From the NCBI RefSeq assembly GCF_000153345.1, contig NZ_CH724126.1, positions 532,493-596,492 on the forward strand: a stretch of DNA of 64,000 nucleotides, written 5' to 3'. The translations under genes and the position numbers were made by a program. How positions within the stretch are numbered: position 1 is the stretch's first letter; each line of letters opens with the position of its first letter. The notes beneath the pieces are model-generated. The model was not told the DNA's origin. It made no database searches and saw nothing but the letters and a program-made list of their open reading frames with translations. Below are positions 8,814-16,710 of this stretch, one piece after another. The stretch is from Neptuniibacter caesariensis (lineage in GTDB: Bacteria; Pseudomonadota; Gammaproteobacteria; Pseudomonadales; Balneatricaceae).

Positions 8814-8857
8814 AGTGTAGAATCTGGCAATTATCGGGTCTGTGATTAAGTCACAGA
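8814..8857 (-). promoter_or_regulatory. Candidate Crp/Fnr-type operator and -10 element for the DUF2892 gene
   Basis: A 19-bp palindrome, TCTGTGA-TTAAG-TCACAGA (8839-8857), overlaps the stop codon of the Crp/Fnr-type regulator gene. On the minus strand a good -10 hexamer TACACT (8819-8814) follows it. With a start about 7 bases later, the palindrome centre sits near -41, the position used by class II CRP/FNR activation. The half-sites resemble CRP (TGTGA/TCACA), but the spacer is 5 rather than 6 bases. Confidence 0.5.
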
Positions 8858-9496
8858 ATTAAGTTGTTCCAGGTCACAAATGCGGATGCGCCCGCGTTCG
8901 AGTTGAACCAGTTGTTGCTGTTCAAGCTTTTTGAGTTGTCGTGAGATCACTTCGCGTGCGGTGCCTAGCTCATCAGCAATGGTTTGGTGAGAACAGTTGA
9001 TTTCCATGCGCTCATCGGTATGTGCCAGCAGATATTCCACCAATCGGCTTTCTATGCTCTCGAAGGCGATGCTCTGTACCAGTTCGATCATGTCTGACAG
9101 GGGGTGTGCATAGGAGGAGAAAATAAATTGACGAAGAATTGGTGATTGAGCGAGTGCTTTTTCAAAAGCGTCTGCAGGCAAAAGAAATGCTTCAACATCG
9201 GTCTCAGCAATGCCTTCCGCAGGATAAATTTGTCTGCCTAGGAGGCAAGAGGTGGTCAGTACGCAGCTGCCTTTATCTTCAATGCGGTAGAGTACCAGCT
9301 CGCGACCATTTGCACCTCGGGCCAGAACTTTGACGGTACCTGAGGTGACCAAAATGAAGTTATTACAGAGATCGCCTTGGCGGAAAATGACAGCGTTAGC
9401 CGGGATTCGCAGCTGTTGTGCTTGAGCTATTAACTGTTGTCCCTGAGGGTCCAGTTGCGAAAGCTCAGGATAACGCTGCAGTAAAGCTTCAGGCAT
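8846..9496 (-). CDS. Crp/Fnr-family transcriptional regulator
   Basis: The 216-residue protein has the two-part Crp/Fnr layout: a cyclic-nucleotide-binding-like beta-roll (residues about 20-115; IFRQGDLCNNFILVTSGTVKV), a dimerisation helix, and a helix-turn-helix (CSHQTIADELGTAREVISRQ, followed by LKKLEQQQLVQLERGRIRI). The roll does not show the arginine/serine set expected for cAMP binding, and the N-terminal FNR iron-sulfur cysteine cluster is absent. Several cysteines remain (in GDLC, GSCVLTTSC and the HTH), so a redox or sulfur signal is possible but unproven. It starts inside the end of the upstream small membrane gene (8-base overlap), and its own stop lies within the palindrome described separately. 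Confidence 0.88.
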   Translation of the reverse strand: MPEALLQRYPELSQLDPQGQQLIAQAQQLRIPANAVIFRQGDLCNNFILVTSGTVKVLARGANGRELVLYRIEDKGSCVLTTSCLLGRQIYPAEGIAETDVEAFLLPADAFEKALAQSPILRQFIFSSYAHPLSDMIELVQSIAFESIESRLVEYLLAHTDERMEINCSHQTIADELGTAREVISRQLKKLEQQQLVQLERGRIRICDLEQLNSVT

Positions 9497-9752
9497 CGCT
9501 GTTGTCTTCTGCTTTTTTCTCTTTCTGTTTTAACTGGCGCACTGACAAAATAACAAAGCGCACGTTATAGATCAGGCCCAGGGCTAAGGCCACTGCTGCA
9601 GTGATAATGAACAGGTTGCCCAGAGCCGGGATTTTAAAGAACCACCCCACCCACAGAGCGATAACACTGATGATGGCAATTGGAATTCCTGTTTTGATCA
9701 GCAGGCTCATCCACTTATCTGAGCGAATCTCTTTCTTATCGATGCTGGACAT
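9489..9752 (-). CDS. Small two-helix membrane protein of unknown function
   Basis: I do not recognise the family. From the ATG at 9752 it is 87 residues; a TTG four codons upstream would give 91. It has a short charged N-terminus (DKKEIRSDKW), two hydrophobic helices (about 20-40, IKTGIPIAIISVIALWVGWF, and about 45-65) and a lysine/glutamate-rich cytoplasmic tail (QLKQKEKKAEDNSDA). It overlaps the Crp/Fnr-type regulator by 8 bases, so the two are probably translated together. It may belong to the same response as the DUF2892 membrane protein, but that is only inferred from position. Confidence 0.65.
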   Translation of the reverse strand: MSSIDKKEIRSDKWMSLLIKTGIPIAIISVIALWVGWFFKIPALGNLFIITAAVALALGLIYNVRFVILSVRQLKQKEKKAEDNSDA

Positions 9753-9765
9753 AAAAATACTCAAT

Positions 9766-9805
9766 CTGATTGTTGCAGCACAGAGTAGAGTGCTGCATCT
9801 GATTG
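9766..9805. repeat. Inverted repeat flanked by a direct repeat between ald and the regulator operon
   Basis: TGCAGCAC (9774-9781) and GTGCTGCA (9790-9797) form an 8-bp perfect inverted repeat around AGAGTAGA. It is bracketed by two direct copies of CTGATTG (9766-9772 and 9799-9805). It lies between the stop of ald and the start of the small membrane gene. No T-run follows, so an operator or a processing hairpin fits better than a terminator. Confidence 0.55.
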
Positions 9806-9824
9806 ATCAAGAGCCCAGCGGTAA

Positions 9825-10934
9825 TTACAGACTGTCAATTGGTCTGAAATCGAGGTCGAAAGCTTTGGCGACTCCTTCACAGAAGATATCACCCCTGTGA
9901 ACGTTCAATCCTTTGGCAAAGAGCGGGTCCTGCTTCAGCATCGTTTGCCAGGGGGCGTTGGCCAGCCGGCAAATGTAAGGAAGTGTGGCATTAGTGAGTG
10001 CCAGAGTTGAAGTCCGCGCCACAGCCCCCGGCATATTCGCTACACAATAATGCACAATCCCCTGCTCAATAAATGTTGGATCGTCATGAGTCGTTGGCCT
10101 ACTGGTCTCGAAACAGCCCCCCTGATCGATAGCGACATCGACAATGACAGAACCTTTCTGCATTGAACCTAGATCAGCTTTGGTGACCAGCTTGGGTGCG
10201 GCTGCACCTGGGATTAAGACAGCTCCAATAATCAAATCAGCCTCTGCAATCGCCTGTTGAACATTATCGGTAGTGGAGTAACAGGTCTTTATACGACCAT
10301 GAAATTGGCTATCCAGTTCGCGCAGTCTCTGTGGGGATTTATCAAAGATAGTGACCTCAGCGCCCAGGCCCGTCGCCATCTGTGCTGCGTTTGTTCCAAC
10401 TACACCGCCACCCAGAATAATCACTTTGCCTGGTGCAACGCCAGGAACACCTCCTAGCAATACCCCTCGACCTTGTTGGGCTATCTCAAGACAATGCGCG
10501 CCGGCTTGCACCGACATTCTGCCAGCGACTTCGCTCATTGGTGCGAGCAGAGGGAGGTGGCCGAGATGATCGGTAATCGTTTCATAAGCAATGGCGGTAC
10601 AACCAGAGTTCTGCAGAGATTCGGTTAAGTGGCGCTCCGCAGCCAGGTGCAGATATGTGAAGAGGAGGTGTTCAGGTTTAAGCCTGGCGGTTTCTTCAGG
10701 TTGCGGCTCCTTAACCTTAATGATCATCTGCGCTCTGGACCATAGCTCACCCGCCGTTTCGACAATCTCAGCACCTGAGGTTTGATACTCAGCATCGAAG
10801 AAACCTATTTTTTCTCCTGCCCCTTTTTGGATGATGACGTCATGACCCTGAGAGCAAAGTTCTTTTACCCCTGAAGGGGTTAATCCTACCCGGTATTCTC
10901 TGGTTTTTATCTCGGTGGGTACGCCAATCAACAT
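9825..10934 (-). CDS. ald: Alanine dehydrogenase
   Basis: This enzyme reversibly deaminates L-alanine to pyruvate and ammonia with NAD. The 369 residues match the family length. Substrate and catalytic residues are visible: Arg15 in REYRVGL, Lys75 in VKEP and His96 in TYLHLAAE. The Rossmann glycine motif ILGGGVVGTNAAQ spans about 173-185. The C-terminal stretch CVANMPGAVARTST is typical. A strong Shine-Dalgarno (AAGGAGA, 7 bases before ATG) fixes the start. It is divergent from ilvD, and the short space between must hold both promoters. Linking alanine and branched-chain amino acid metabolism by position is tempting, but control by Lrp was not seen in the sequence. Confidence 0.95.
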   Translation of the reverse strand: MLIGVPTEIKTREYRVGLTPSGVKELCSQGHDVIIQKGAGEKIGFFDAEYQTSGAEIVETAGELWSRAQMIIKVKEPQPEETARLKPEHLLFTYLHLAAERHLTESLQNSGCTAIAYETITDHLGHLPLLAPMSEVAGRMSVQAGAHCLEIAQQGRGVLLGGVPGVAPGKVIILGGGVVGTNAAQMATGLGAEVTIFDKSPQRLRELDSQFHGRIKTCYSTTDNVQQAIAEADLIIGAVLIPGAAAPKLVTKADLGSMQKGSVIVDVAIDQGGCFETSRPTTHDDPTFIEQGIVHYCVANMPGAVARTSTLALTNATLPYICRLANAPWQTMLKQDPLFAKGLNVHRGDIFCEGVAKAFDLDFRPIDSL

Positions 10935-11080
10935 AACAGATCTCCTTACCAGCCAGCCGCTAATCTACTGTTTTCAAGAGGTTACTTAGATAGTGTAGAC
11001 AAGTTTTCAGTGATCCAGTTCATGGCATATTTTGTTGCGAACAAATCAACATGCCGTGGGGCACCCATTGGTTAGGGTTC

Positions 11081-11089
11081 TGGTATACT
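11081..11089 (+). promoter_or_regulatory. Extended -10 promoter element for ilvD
   Basis: TGG-TATACT is an extended -10 hexamer (TGnTATACT), 42 bases before the chosen ilvD ATG. No good -35 lies at the proper distance, as is common for extended -10 promoters. It lies inside the longer reading frame, which supports the downstream start of ilvD. Confidence 0.55.
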
Positions 11090-11130
11090 CGGAGATCGCT
11101 AATAAAACTATTACTCCAAGGGTCAACATC

Positions 11131-12972
11131 ATGCCGCAATATCGCTCTAAAACATCGACTGCGGGTCGTAATATGGCGGGTGCACGTGCGCTTTGGCGTG
11201 CAACGGGAATGAAAGATGAAGATTTCCACAAGCCAATTATCGCTGTAGCTAACTCTTTTACGCAGTTTGTTCCAGGTCACGTTCACCTGAAAGATATGGG
11301 GCAGCTGGTCGCGCGTGAGATTGAAAAAGCAGGTGGTGTAGCAAAAGAATTCAATACGATCGCGGTAGATGATGGTATCGCAATGGGCCATGATGGCATG
11401 CTTTACTCACTGCCCTCTCGTGACATCATTGCCGACTCCGTTGAATACATGGTTAATGCACACTGTGCAGATGCCATTGTATGTATCTCGAACTGTGACA
11501 AGATTACACCGGGCATGCTGATGGCGTCCATGCGACTGAACATCCCTGTAATCTTTGTTACAGGCGGGCCAATGGAAGCGGGTAAAACCAAGCTGGCTGA
11601 GCACAAGCTGGATCTGGTTGACGCGATGGTACTGGCAGCAGACCCAACTGCTTCTGATGAAGAAGTTGATGCGGTTGAGCGCTCTGCTTGCCCGACTTGT
11701 GGTTCTTGTTCGGGGATGTTCACAGCCAACTCGATGAACTGCTTGGCAGAAGCGTTGGGCCTGGCTCTACCTGGAAATGGTACTGTCGTTGCGACTCACG
11801 CTGACCGTGAAAACTTGTTCCTGGAAGCGGGTCGTACCATTGTTGATTTGGCGAAACGTTATTACGAGCAGGATGATGAATCTGTTCTGCCTCGTTCCGT
11901 AGGTTTCAAAGCGTTCGAAAACTGCATAACGCTTGATATCGCAATGGGTGGTTCTACCAACACTATCCTGCACTTGTTGGCTATTGCTCAGGAAGCAGAA
12001 ATTGACTTCACAATGGATGATATTGATCGCCTATCCCGTGTAGTACCGCAGTTATGTAAAGTTGCACCTAATACACCTGAATATCATATTGAAGATGTAC
12101 ACCGCGCAGGTGGCATCATGGGCATCCTTGGTGAGTTGGATCGCGCCGGTAAACTGCATACTGATGTTCCAACCGTACATGCGCCGACAATGAAGGAAGC
12201 ATTGGATAAGTGGGATATCATGCGTAACCCTTCGCCTGAGGTGCTAGAGTTTTATCGCGCAGGTCCTGCAGGTATTCCAACTCAGACCGCGTTTAGCCAA
12301 TCTACGCGTTGGCCAACGCTGGACGGTGACCGTGAAAACGGCTGTATCCGTTCATTAGAGAATGCGTTCTCTTTAGAAGGTGGTTTGGCTGTATTGAAAG
12401 GTAACATTGCGCTAGATGGTTGCGTGGTTAAGTCTGCTGGCGTAGATGAATCTATTCTTGTCTTCGAAGGCCCTGCACATATCACAGAGTCACAAGATGA
12501 AGCGGTTCAAAATATTCTGGATGACAAAGTGGTAGCGGGCGAAGTTGTTATCGTTCGTTACGAAGGCCCTAAAGGTGGTCCGGGTATGCAAGAGATGTTG
12601 TACCCAACCTCTTACATTAAGTCTAAAGGACTGGGTAAAGCTTGTGCCTTGCTGACTGATGGTCGTTTCTCTGGTGGTACTTCTGGTCTTTCAATTGGCC
12701 ACGTTTCCCCTGAAGCAGCGGCGGGCGGTGCAATCGGTCTGGTACGTAATGGCGATATTATTCGTATCGATATTCCTAACCGTACAATCGATGTTCTGCT
12801 ATCCGATGAGGAACTTGCTGAACGCCGTGCAGAGCAGGATAAGTTGGGCTGGAAACCAGTGGAAGAGCGTCCACGTAAAGTATCTGCAGCTCTGAAAGCA
12901 TTTGGCATGTTGGCAACCTCTGCGGATAAAGGTGCAGTACGTGACCTATCCAAACTGGAAGAATTATTCTAA
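11131..12972 (+). CDS. ilvD: Dihydroxy-acid dehydratase
   Basis: IlvD dehydrates 2,3-dihydroxy-isovalerate and its homologue to the 2-oxo acids that IlvE then aminates. The 613 residues equal the usual length when the ATG at 11131 is used. The open frame extends 33 codons further upstream, but those codons have no family similarity and contain the likely promoter; AAGGG lies about 9 bases before this ATG. Cluster motifs are present: NCDKITPGM (Cys122) and [17 protein letters not shown] (Cys187, 190, 193). The C-terminal [20 protein letters not shown] is the active-site signature. Codons favour those of well-expressed genes (GGT, CGT, CTG). A terminator follows directly. Confidence 0.97.
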   Translation: MPQYRSKTSTAGRNMAGARALWRATGMKDEDFHKPIIAVANSFTQFVPGHVHLKDMGQLVAREIEKAGGVAKEFNTIAVDDGIAMGHDGMLYSLPSRDIIADSVEYMVNAHCADAIVCISNCDKITPGMLMASMRLNIPVIFVTGGPMEAGKTKLAEHKLDLVDAMVLAADPTASDEEVDAVERSACPTCGSCSGMFTANSMNCLAEALGLALPGNGTVVATHADRENLFLEAGRTIVDLAKRYYEQDDESVLPRSVGFKAFENCITLDIAMGGSTNTILHLLAIAQEAEIDFTMDDIDRLSRVVPQLCKVAPNTPEYHIEDVHRAGGIMGILGELDRAGKLHTDVPTVHAPTMKEALDKWDIMRNPSPEVLEFYRAGPAGIPTQTAFSQSTRWPTLDGDRENGCIRSLENAFSLEGGLAVLKGNIALDGCVVKSAGVDESILVFEGPAHITESQDEAVQNILDDKVVAGEVVIVRYEGPKGGPGMQEMLYPTSYIKSKGLGKACALLTDGRFSGGTSGLSIGHVSPEAAAGGAIGLVRNGDIIRIDIPNRTIDVLLSDEELAERRAEQDKLGWKPVEERPRKVSAALKAFGMLATSADKGAVRDLSKLEELF

Positions 12973-12996
12973 ATATTTAGAGTAAATTCGATTTTG

Positions 12997-13020
12997 AAAG
13001 GCAGCTTCGGCTGCCTTTTT
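12997..13020 (+). terminator. Rho-independent terminator of ilvD
   Basis: GGCAGC-TTCG-GCTGCC (13000-13015), with AAA before and TTTTT after, is a stable tetraloop hairpin with a U-tract, 25 bases past the stop codon. Confidence 0.92.
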
Positions 13021-13077
13021 GCGTTTAAAGTATCAATAGAAATTAGCTAAGGTTACCTTAACTTTGCATAGTCGTTT

Positions 13078-13824
13078 TTAGGCAAAGAAAACTTGTGAAG
13101 CCTGCCATAACAGGCGGACAGCCATAAGGGTGATGACAGTTTTGAAAATAATCCTGAAGTGCTGCGTGGGAATTTTGTTGAGCATGCGAAGGCCCAGCCA
13201 GGTGCCAGCCATCCCACCTAAGACCATCAAAATCACCAGTGGCAACCATTGCCAGAAAGCAAACCCGACTAATGAAAAAACCAGCATTTTTAGCAGGTGT
13301 TGGAAGCTCATGCAGGCGGCAAAGGTTGCTGTAGTTGTGAGCTTTTCATAACTTTGTCGATGGACAAAACCCGCGACAAGCGGGCCTGTAGCGCCGACAA
13401 ACATCGATATAAATGTTGTGCCCGCTCCGGCGGCGACCTGGCCTTTCTCGCTCATCTGATGCTTTTTCGGCTTTGGTCCCCAGACGAGAAAGAGAATAAA
13501 GAGAGCGACACAGAGCTGAATCAGATAAAGGGGAAGCTGAATAACGACGAAAGACGCTACAAAAGCGCCGATCAAAGCCCCAGCGGTAAAGCTTTTTACC
13601 ATACACCAGTCAATGTGTTGGCGGGTCATAATGGCGCGATTACCGTTGGAACCAAGCTGGACCAGACCGTGCACGGGTATCAGGGCCGCTGGTGGTAAAA
13701 CCGAGGCAAGAATGGCCAAAAGCAGAACTCCGCCGCCAATTCCCATCGCTGCGGTTATAAACGAGGTTCCCGCAGCGCTGAAGATAAGAAAAAGAGCGAG
13801 CTCAAGATTATCTTGAAGTGGCAT
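13078..13824 (-). CDS. TSUP (TauE/SafE) family membrane exporter
   Basis: This 248-residue integral membrane protein has about eight hydrophobic helices. Repeated glycine-rich TSUP signatures are visible: AMGIGGGVLLLAILASVLPP near residue 27 and GATGPLVAGF in the second half (repeated-half topology). Families with this fold export sulfite, sulfoacetate or other small organosulfur anions; the substrate cannot be told from sequence alone. It follows the EAL/HDOD gene with no gap (stop and start are adjacent), so the two are probably cotranscribed, although no functional link is evident. It ends tail to tail with ilvD. Confidence 0.88.
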   Translation of the reverse strand: MPLQDNLELALFLIFSAAGTSFITAAMGIGGGVLLLAILASVLPPAALIPVHGLVQLGSNGNRAIMTRQHIDWCMVKSFTAGALIGAFVASFVVIQLPLYLIQLCVALFILFLVWGPKPKKHQMSEKGQVAAGAGTTFISMFVGATGPLVAGFVHRQSYEKLTTTATFAACMSFQHLLKMLVFSLVGFAFWQWLPLVILMVLGGMAGTWLGLRMLNKIPTQHFRIIFKTVITLMAVRLLWQASQVFFA

Positions 13825-15054
13825 CTACTTGTCGCTAAGCGATTTCATGACTTGTTGCGACCAGTTCAAACTATGTCGGTATGCAACCTCATAAAATTGT
13901 TGATCCAACAGCAGGTCAATCTGCTCAAAGTCACCGTCTTCGTATTTACTAACTTGCTCTAAAATTTGGCCAAGTTGCCCATCATAGTTTATTAGCGCAG
14001 CTTTAACGTCATTTTGCAGAGGCACTTGTTCTAATAGTTCTGGAAGTTCCATATCCAACAAGACATCCAGTTTAGAGAACAACCCGGTTATAAAATTATT
14101 GATAGGTTGATCCCGGCCAAGCATCTCAGCCAGTAGTTCACACATTCTCCCACGTATGAGCATGCTGCGAGTTAGCTCTACGGGTTTGTCTTGAGTATCA
14201 GTCACCAGGAATAAACTAACCCACTTACGAATCTGTTCGAATCCAAGGAGGCTAATGGCATGGGACAGAGATTCAATTTCGCGATTCAGGTTGAAAGCTG
14301 CTGAGTTGACTACTCTTAAAATTCTGTAGGTTAGCAGCGGATCATTAATAACAAGTTGCTCTACAGACTGAGCTGTCGCTGTAGGGCTTTGCAGTTCGAC
14401 CATCATCTGTAACAGTAGCATTTTACTGCTACCCAGCTTTTTACCTTTAACTGGTTCTGGCTTGCTTAAAAAATAACCCTGGAAGAGGGAGAAGCCTAGT
14501 TCGTAACACTTTCTAAACTCTTCCTGTGTTTCAACTTTATCTGCCAGGAGTTCAAGGTGGTATGGGCGAAGCTTTTTAACCAATTCAGGAATCGATTCTA
14601 AAGGAATTGATTGAATATCCATTTTCAAAATATGTACCAGATTTAAAAGTGGGTCATATTTTGGAACGGGTTTGTAGTCTGACAGAGCCAGCCTATAACC
14701 TAACTGATTGAGTTCTTTGACTCTTTCTATAAACTCAGGGGTGATATCTGAATGACCTAAGACTTCAAGAATAAAATGTTCTTTTGGAAGCTCTGGAAAG
14801 TGTTCTGACATGATTGTTTTGTCAGTGAGCTTGATATAACAGGGTAAAGATCTAACTTCCCCTTCCTGACAGATGCTGGCGTAAGTGTTCAGAATGACCG
14901 AAGATGTGGCCAGATGATCACTGAATTTCCGTTCAGTTGCTTCATCACCCCGGTAAAGTAAGGCGTAAGCAATAACATCCTGGCTTTTATTAAAGACAGG
15001 CTGGCGCGCGAGTAACAGGTCTAATGAATCTTCAGTATCGATTTCGCCGCTCAT
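13825..15054 (-). CDS. EAL-like and HDOD domain signalling protein
   Basis: The 409-residue protein joins an N-terminal EAL-type domain (residues about 10-200) to an HDOD domain (about 205-390, LVINDPLLTYRILRVVNSAA and LSHAISLLGFEQIRKWVSLF), an arrangement like B. subtilis YuxH. The EAL part is degenerate: the signature reads LEVLG instead of EALLR, and the metal-binding DDFG stretch reads SDYKP. It should not hydrolyse cyclic-di-GMP and more likely binds a ligand or partner. HDOD domains usually act in signalling complexes. The start was set at the ATG at 15054, which has GGAG six bases upstream; a TTG four codons earlier is less likely because this Shine-Dalgarno lies inside that extension. 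Confidence 0.87.
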   Translation of the reverse strand: MSGEIDTEDSLDLLLARQPVFNKSQDVIAYALLYRGDEATERKFSDHLATSSVILNTYASICQEGEVRSLPCYIKLTDKTIMSEHFPELPKEHFILEVLGHSDITPEFIERVKELNQLGYRLALSDYKPVPKYDPLLNLVHILKMDIQSIPLESIPELVKKLRPYHLELLADKVETQEEFRKCYELGFSLFQGYFLSKPEPVKGKKLGSSKMLLLQMMVELQSPTATAQSVEQLVINDPLLTYRILRVVNSAAFNLNREIESLSHAISLLGFEQIRKWVSLFLVTDTQDKPVELTRSMLIRGRMCELLAEMLGRDQPINNFITGLFSKLDVLLDMELPELLEQVPLQNDVKAALINYDGQLGQILEQVSKYEDGDFEQIDLLLDQQFYEVAYRHSLNWSQQVMKSLSDK

Positions 15055-15087
15055 TATTTTCTCCAAACCTCCAGAAGGTATCTTAGG

Positions 15088-15825
15088 TTATTTCTTTAAG
15101 AATCCACGTGATTGTAAGAAAGAAAGCATGTGTGGGCGAGCCTCTTTTTGTAGCATGCCAGAGATCTGCTCACTCCAGCTCATATCTTTCTGTCCGCCGG
15201 TGCGTGTTGCGTAATATTCTCTTACCTGATGGTCATATTCAGCGATCAGGTCTTTGTCTGAACTGTCATCGTAGGCGTCCTGTTTCAGAACAACTTCCAG
15301 CGGAAGGCGAGGTTTTACTTCTGGGTTCTGATCAGGATAACCCAGGCACATACCAAATACAGGGTAGACAAGTTCGGGAAGCTCAAGTGCTTCTGCGACT
15401 AGGTCTATTTTATTCCTTAGTCCGCCAATGTAGACCAAGCCAAGCCCTTCAGACTCGGCTGCAATAGCAACATTCTGCGCAAACAGACCGCAATCGACAG
15501 TGGCGGTGATAAATTGCTCGGTGAATCCGGAAAGCATCTCAGCTTCATGCATATCGCAACTGATCTTATGTCGGTTCATATCAGCGCAGAAGACCAGAAA
15601 AACCGGTGCTTCTTTTACATAAGCCTGATTACCGGCCCATTCTGACAGTGATTCGCGTTTGCCGGTGTCATTGACCTGAATAACCGTGCAGGCCTGAATA
15701 AAGCTTGAGGTCGCAGCTGCCTGGCCTGCGGCAACAAAACTATTTACTTGAGACTGGGAGACCGGCTGTTCGGTGAATTTGCGTATCGAACGATGAGAAT
15801 TGAGTAACTCAATGACCTGATTCAT
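15088..15825 (-). CDS. nfsA: NfsA-like oxygen-insensitive NADPH nitroreductase
   Basis: This FMN flavoprotein of the nitroreductase fold reduces nitro compounds and quinones with NADPH in related bacteria. From the ATG at 15825 it is 245 residues, close to E. coli NfsA (240). AGGA lies 5 bases upstream; the longer frame would add 26 residues that lack family similarity. Visible family features are the FMN-binding SHRSIRKF near the start, AAATSSFIQACTVIQV, GLGLVYIGGLRN and FGMCLGYPDQNPEVKPRLP. The C-terminal part includes YYATRTGG and a helix before the end. It lies 33 bp upstream of the EAL/HDOD gene in the same direction, and divergent from the radical SAM cluster. Confidence 0.87.
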   Translation of the reverse strand: MNQVIELLNSHRSIRKFTEQPVSQSQVNSFVAAGQAAATSSFIQACTVIQVNDTGKRESLSEWAGNQAYVKEAPVFLVFCADMNRHKISCDMHEAEMLSGFTEQFITATVDCGLFAQNVAIAAESEGLGLVYIGGLRNKIDLVAEALELPELVYPVFGMCLGYPDQNPEVKPRLPLEVVLKQDAYDDSSDKDLIAEYDHQVREYYATRTGGQKDMSWSEQISGMLQKEARPHMLSFLQSRGFLKK

Positions 15826-15918
15826 ATAGTTCCTGCTTACTTGGGTTTCTGCTGATGTTGTAACACAGCCTGACGCATTGCTGAAGAATAAATAATTCGT
15901 CATGGGCTTTGCACTAAG

Positions 15919-16710
15919 ATGTGTCCAGATGGGAACTATCAGGATAAGCTTAGGTCTATCAGTGAGTTATCGGTTAATGAGAAATTTCCTTTGCCTAATA
16001 TGTCAGACTCCGCAACAGAGAACGTTGCACTGTTGATCTTTTGCAAGCGGCCAAAACTGAATCAGGGAAAACAACGTATCGCAGAAACATTAGGGGCTAA
16101 GGCCGCTTATGATATTGCTGATCGCTTGTTGGCTTGTGCATTAGAAGATGCTCAGAATTGGCCTGGGCCAGTCGTACTATCGCCAGCGAGTGTTGATGAT
16201 ATCGGATGGGCTCAAGGCTTACTTAAACATTCAGATGTTACTGTTATTGCTCAGCCAGAGGGGAATCTGGGTGAACGGATTAATGCAATTGACCTTGAGC
16301 TACGACAACGTGGACATAACGGTATTGTTACGATTGGTACCGATGCGCCTATTCTTAACAACCTTTTTTATACCCAAGTGCTCAGCCGGTTAAAAGATTC
16401 AGATATTGTACTTAGTGCGGCTGAGGATGGAGGCGTCACTATGATGGCTTCGTCCGTGGCCTGGCCAGATATAAAAAATCTTCCCTGGAGCACCGACCGG
16501 TTAGGTCAGTCTCTAAACGATTTATGTGTTGAGGCAGGTTTAAACGTGGAATTTATCGATCCTAGCTATGATATTGATCTTGAAGGCGATCTGGTTAAGT
16601 TAATGGCAGATCTTAAGAGTGATCGAAGGCCGGCAAGGCAGAAACTGCTTAATTGTGTGCTCGAGATAGTAAATGATAGACAAAAGCTAGTGCAGGCAGG
16701 GGCTGAGTAA
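15919..16710 (+). CDS. DUF2064/CofC-like nucleotide-sugar transferase (TIGR04282 type)
   Basis: The protein has the GT-A/CofC-like fold of DUF2064. The N-terminal phosphate-binding run KRPKLNQGKQRIAETLG corresponds to the family K-x-P-x-x-G-x-x-K-T-R pattern, with KQR in place of KTR. GTDAP is the metal/nucleotide site, and AEDGGVTMMA is the conserved DGG element. This family (TIGR04282) is known to occur beside radical SAM genes of arsenosugar loci. Neither start has a good Shine-Dalgarno: the ATG at 15919 gives 263 residues, while the ATG at 16000 gives 236, nearer the family length and beginning just before the fold. It is the first gene of a four-gene cluster and its stop overlaps the next start (TAATG). 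Confidence 0.75.
   Translation: MCPDGNYQDKLRSISELSVNEKFPLPNMSDSATENVALLIFCKRPKLNQGKQRIAETLGAKAAYDIADRLLACALEDAQNWPGPVVLSPASVDDIGWAQGLLKHSDVTVIAQPEGNLGERINAIDLELRQRGHNGIVTIGTDAPILNNLFYTQVLSRLKDSDIVLSAAEDGGVTMMASSVAWPDIKNLPWSTDRLGQSLNDLCVEAGLNVEFIDPSYDIDLEGDLVKLMADLKSDRRPARQKLLNCVLEIVNDRQKLVQAGAE

Noticed and set aside
13297-13698. Plus-strand open frame of 133 codons
   Set aside because: It lies opposite the TSUP exporter, which explains the DNA on the other strand.
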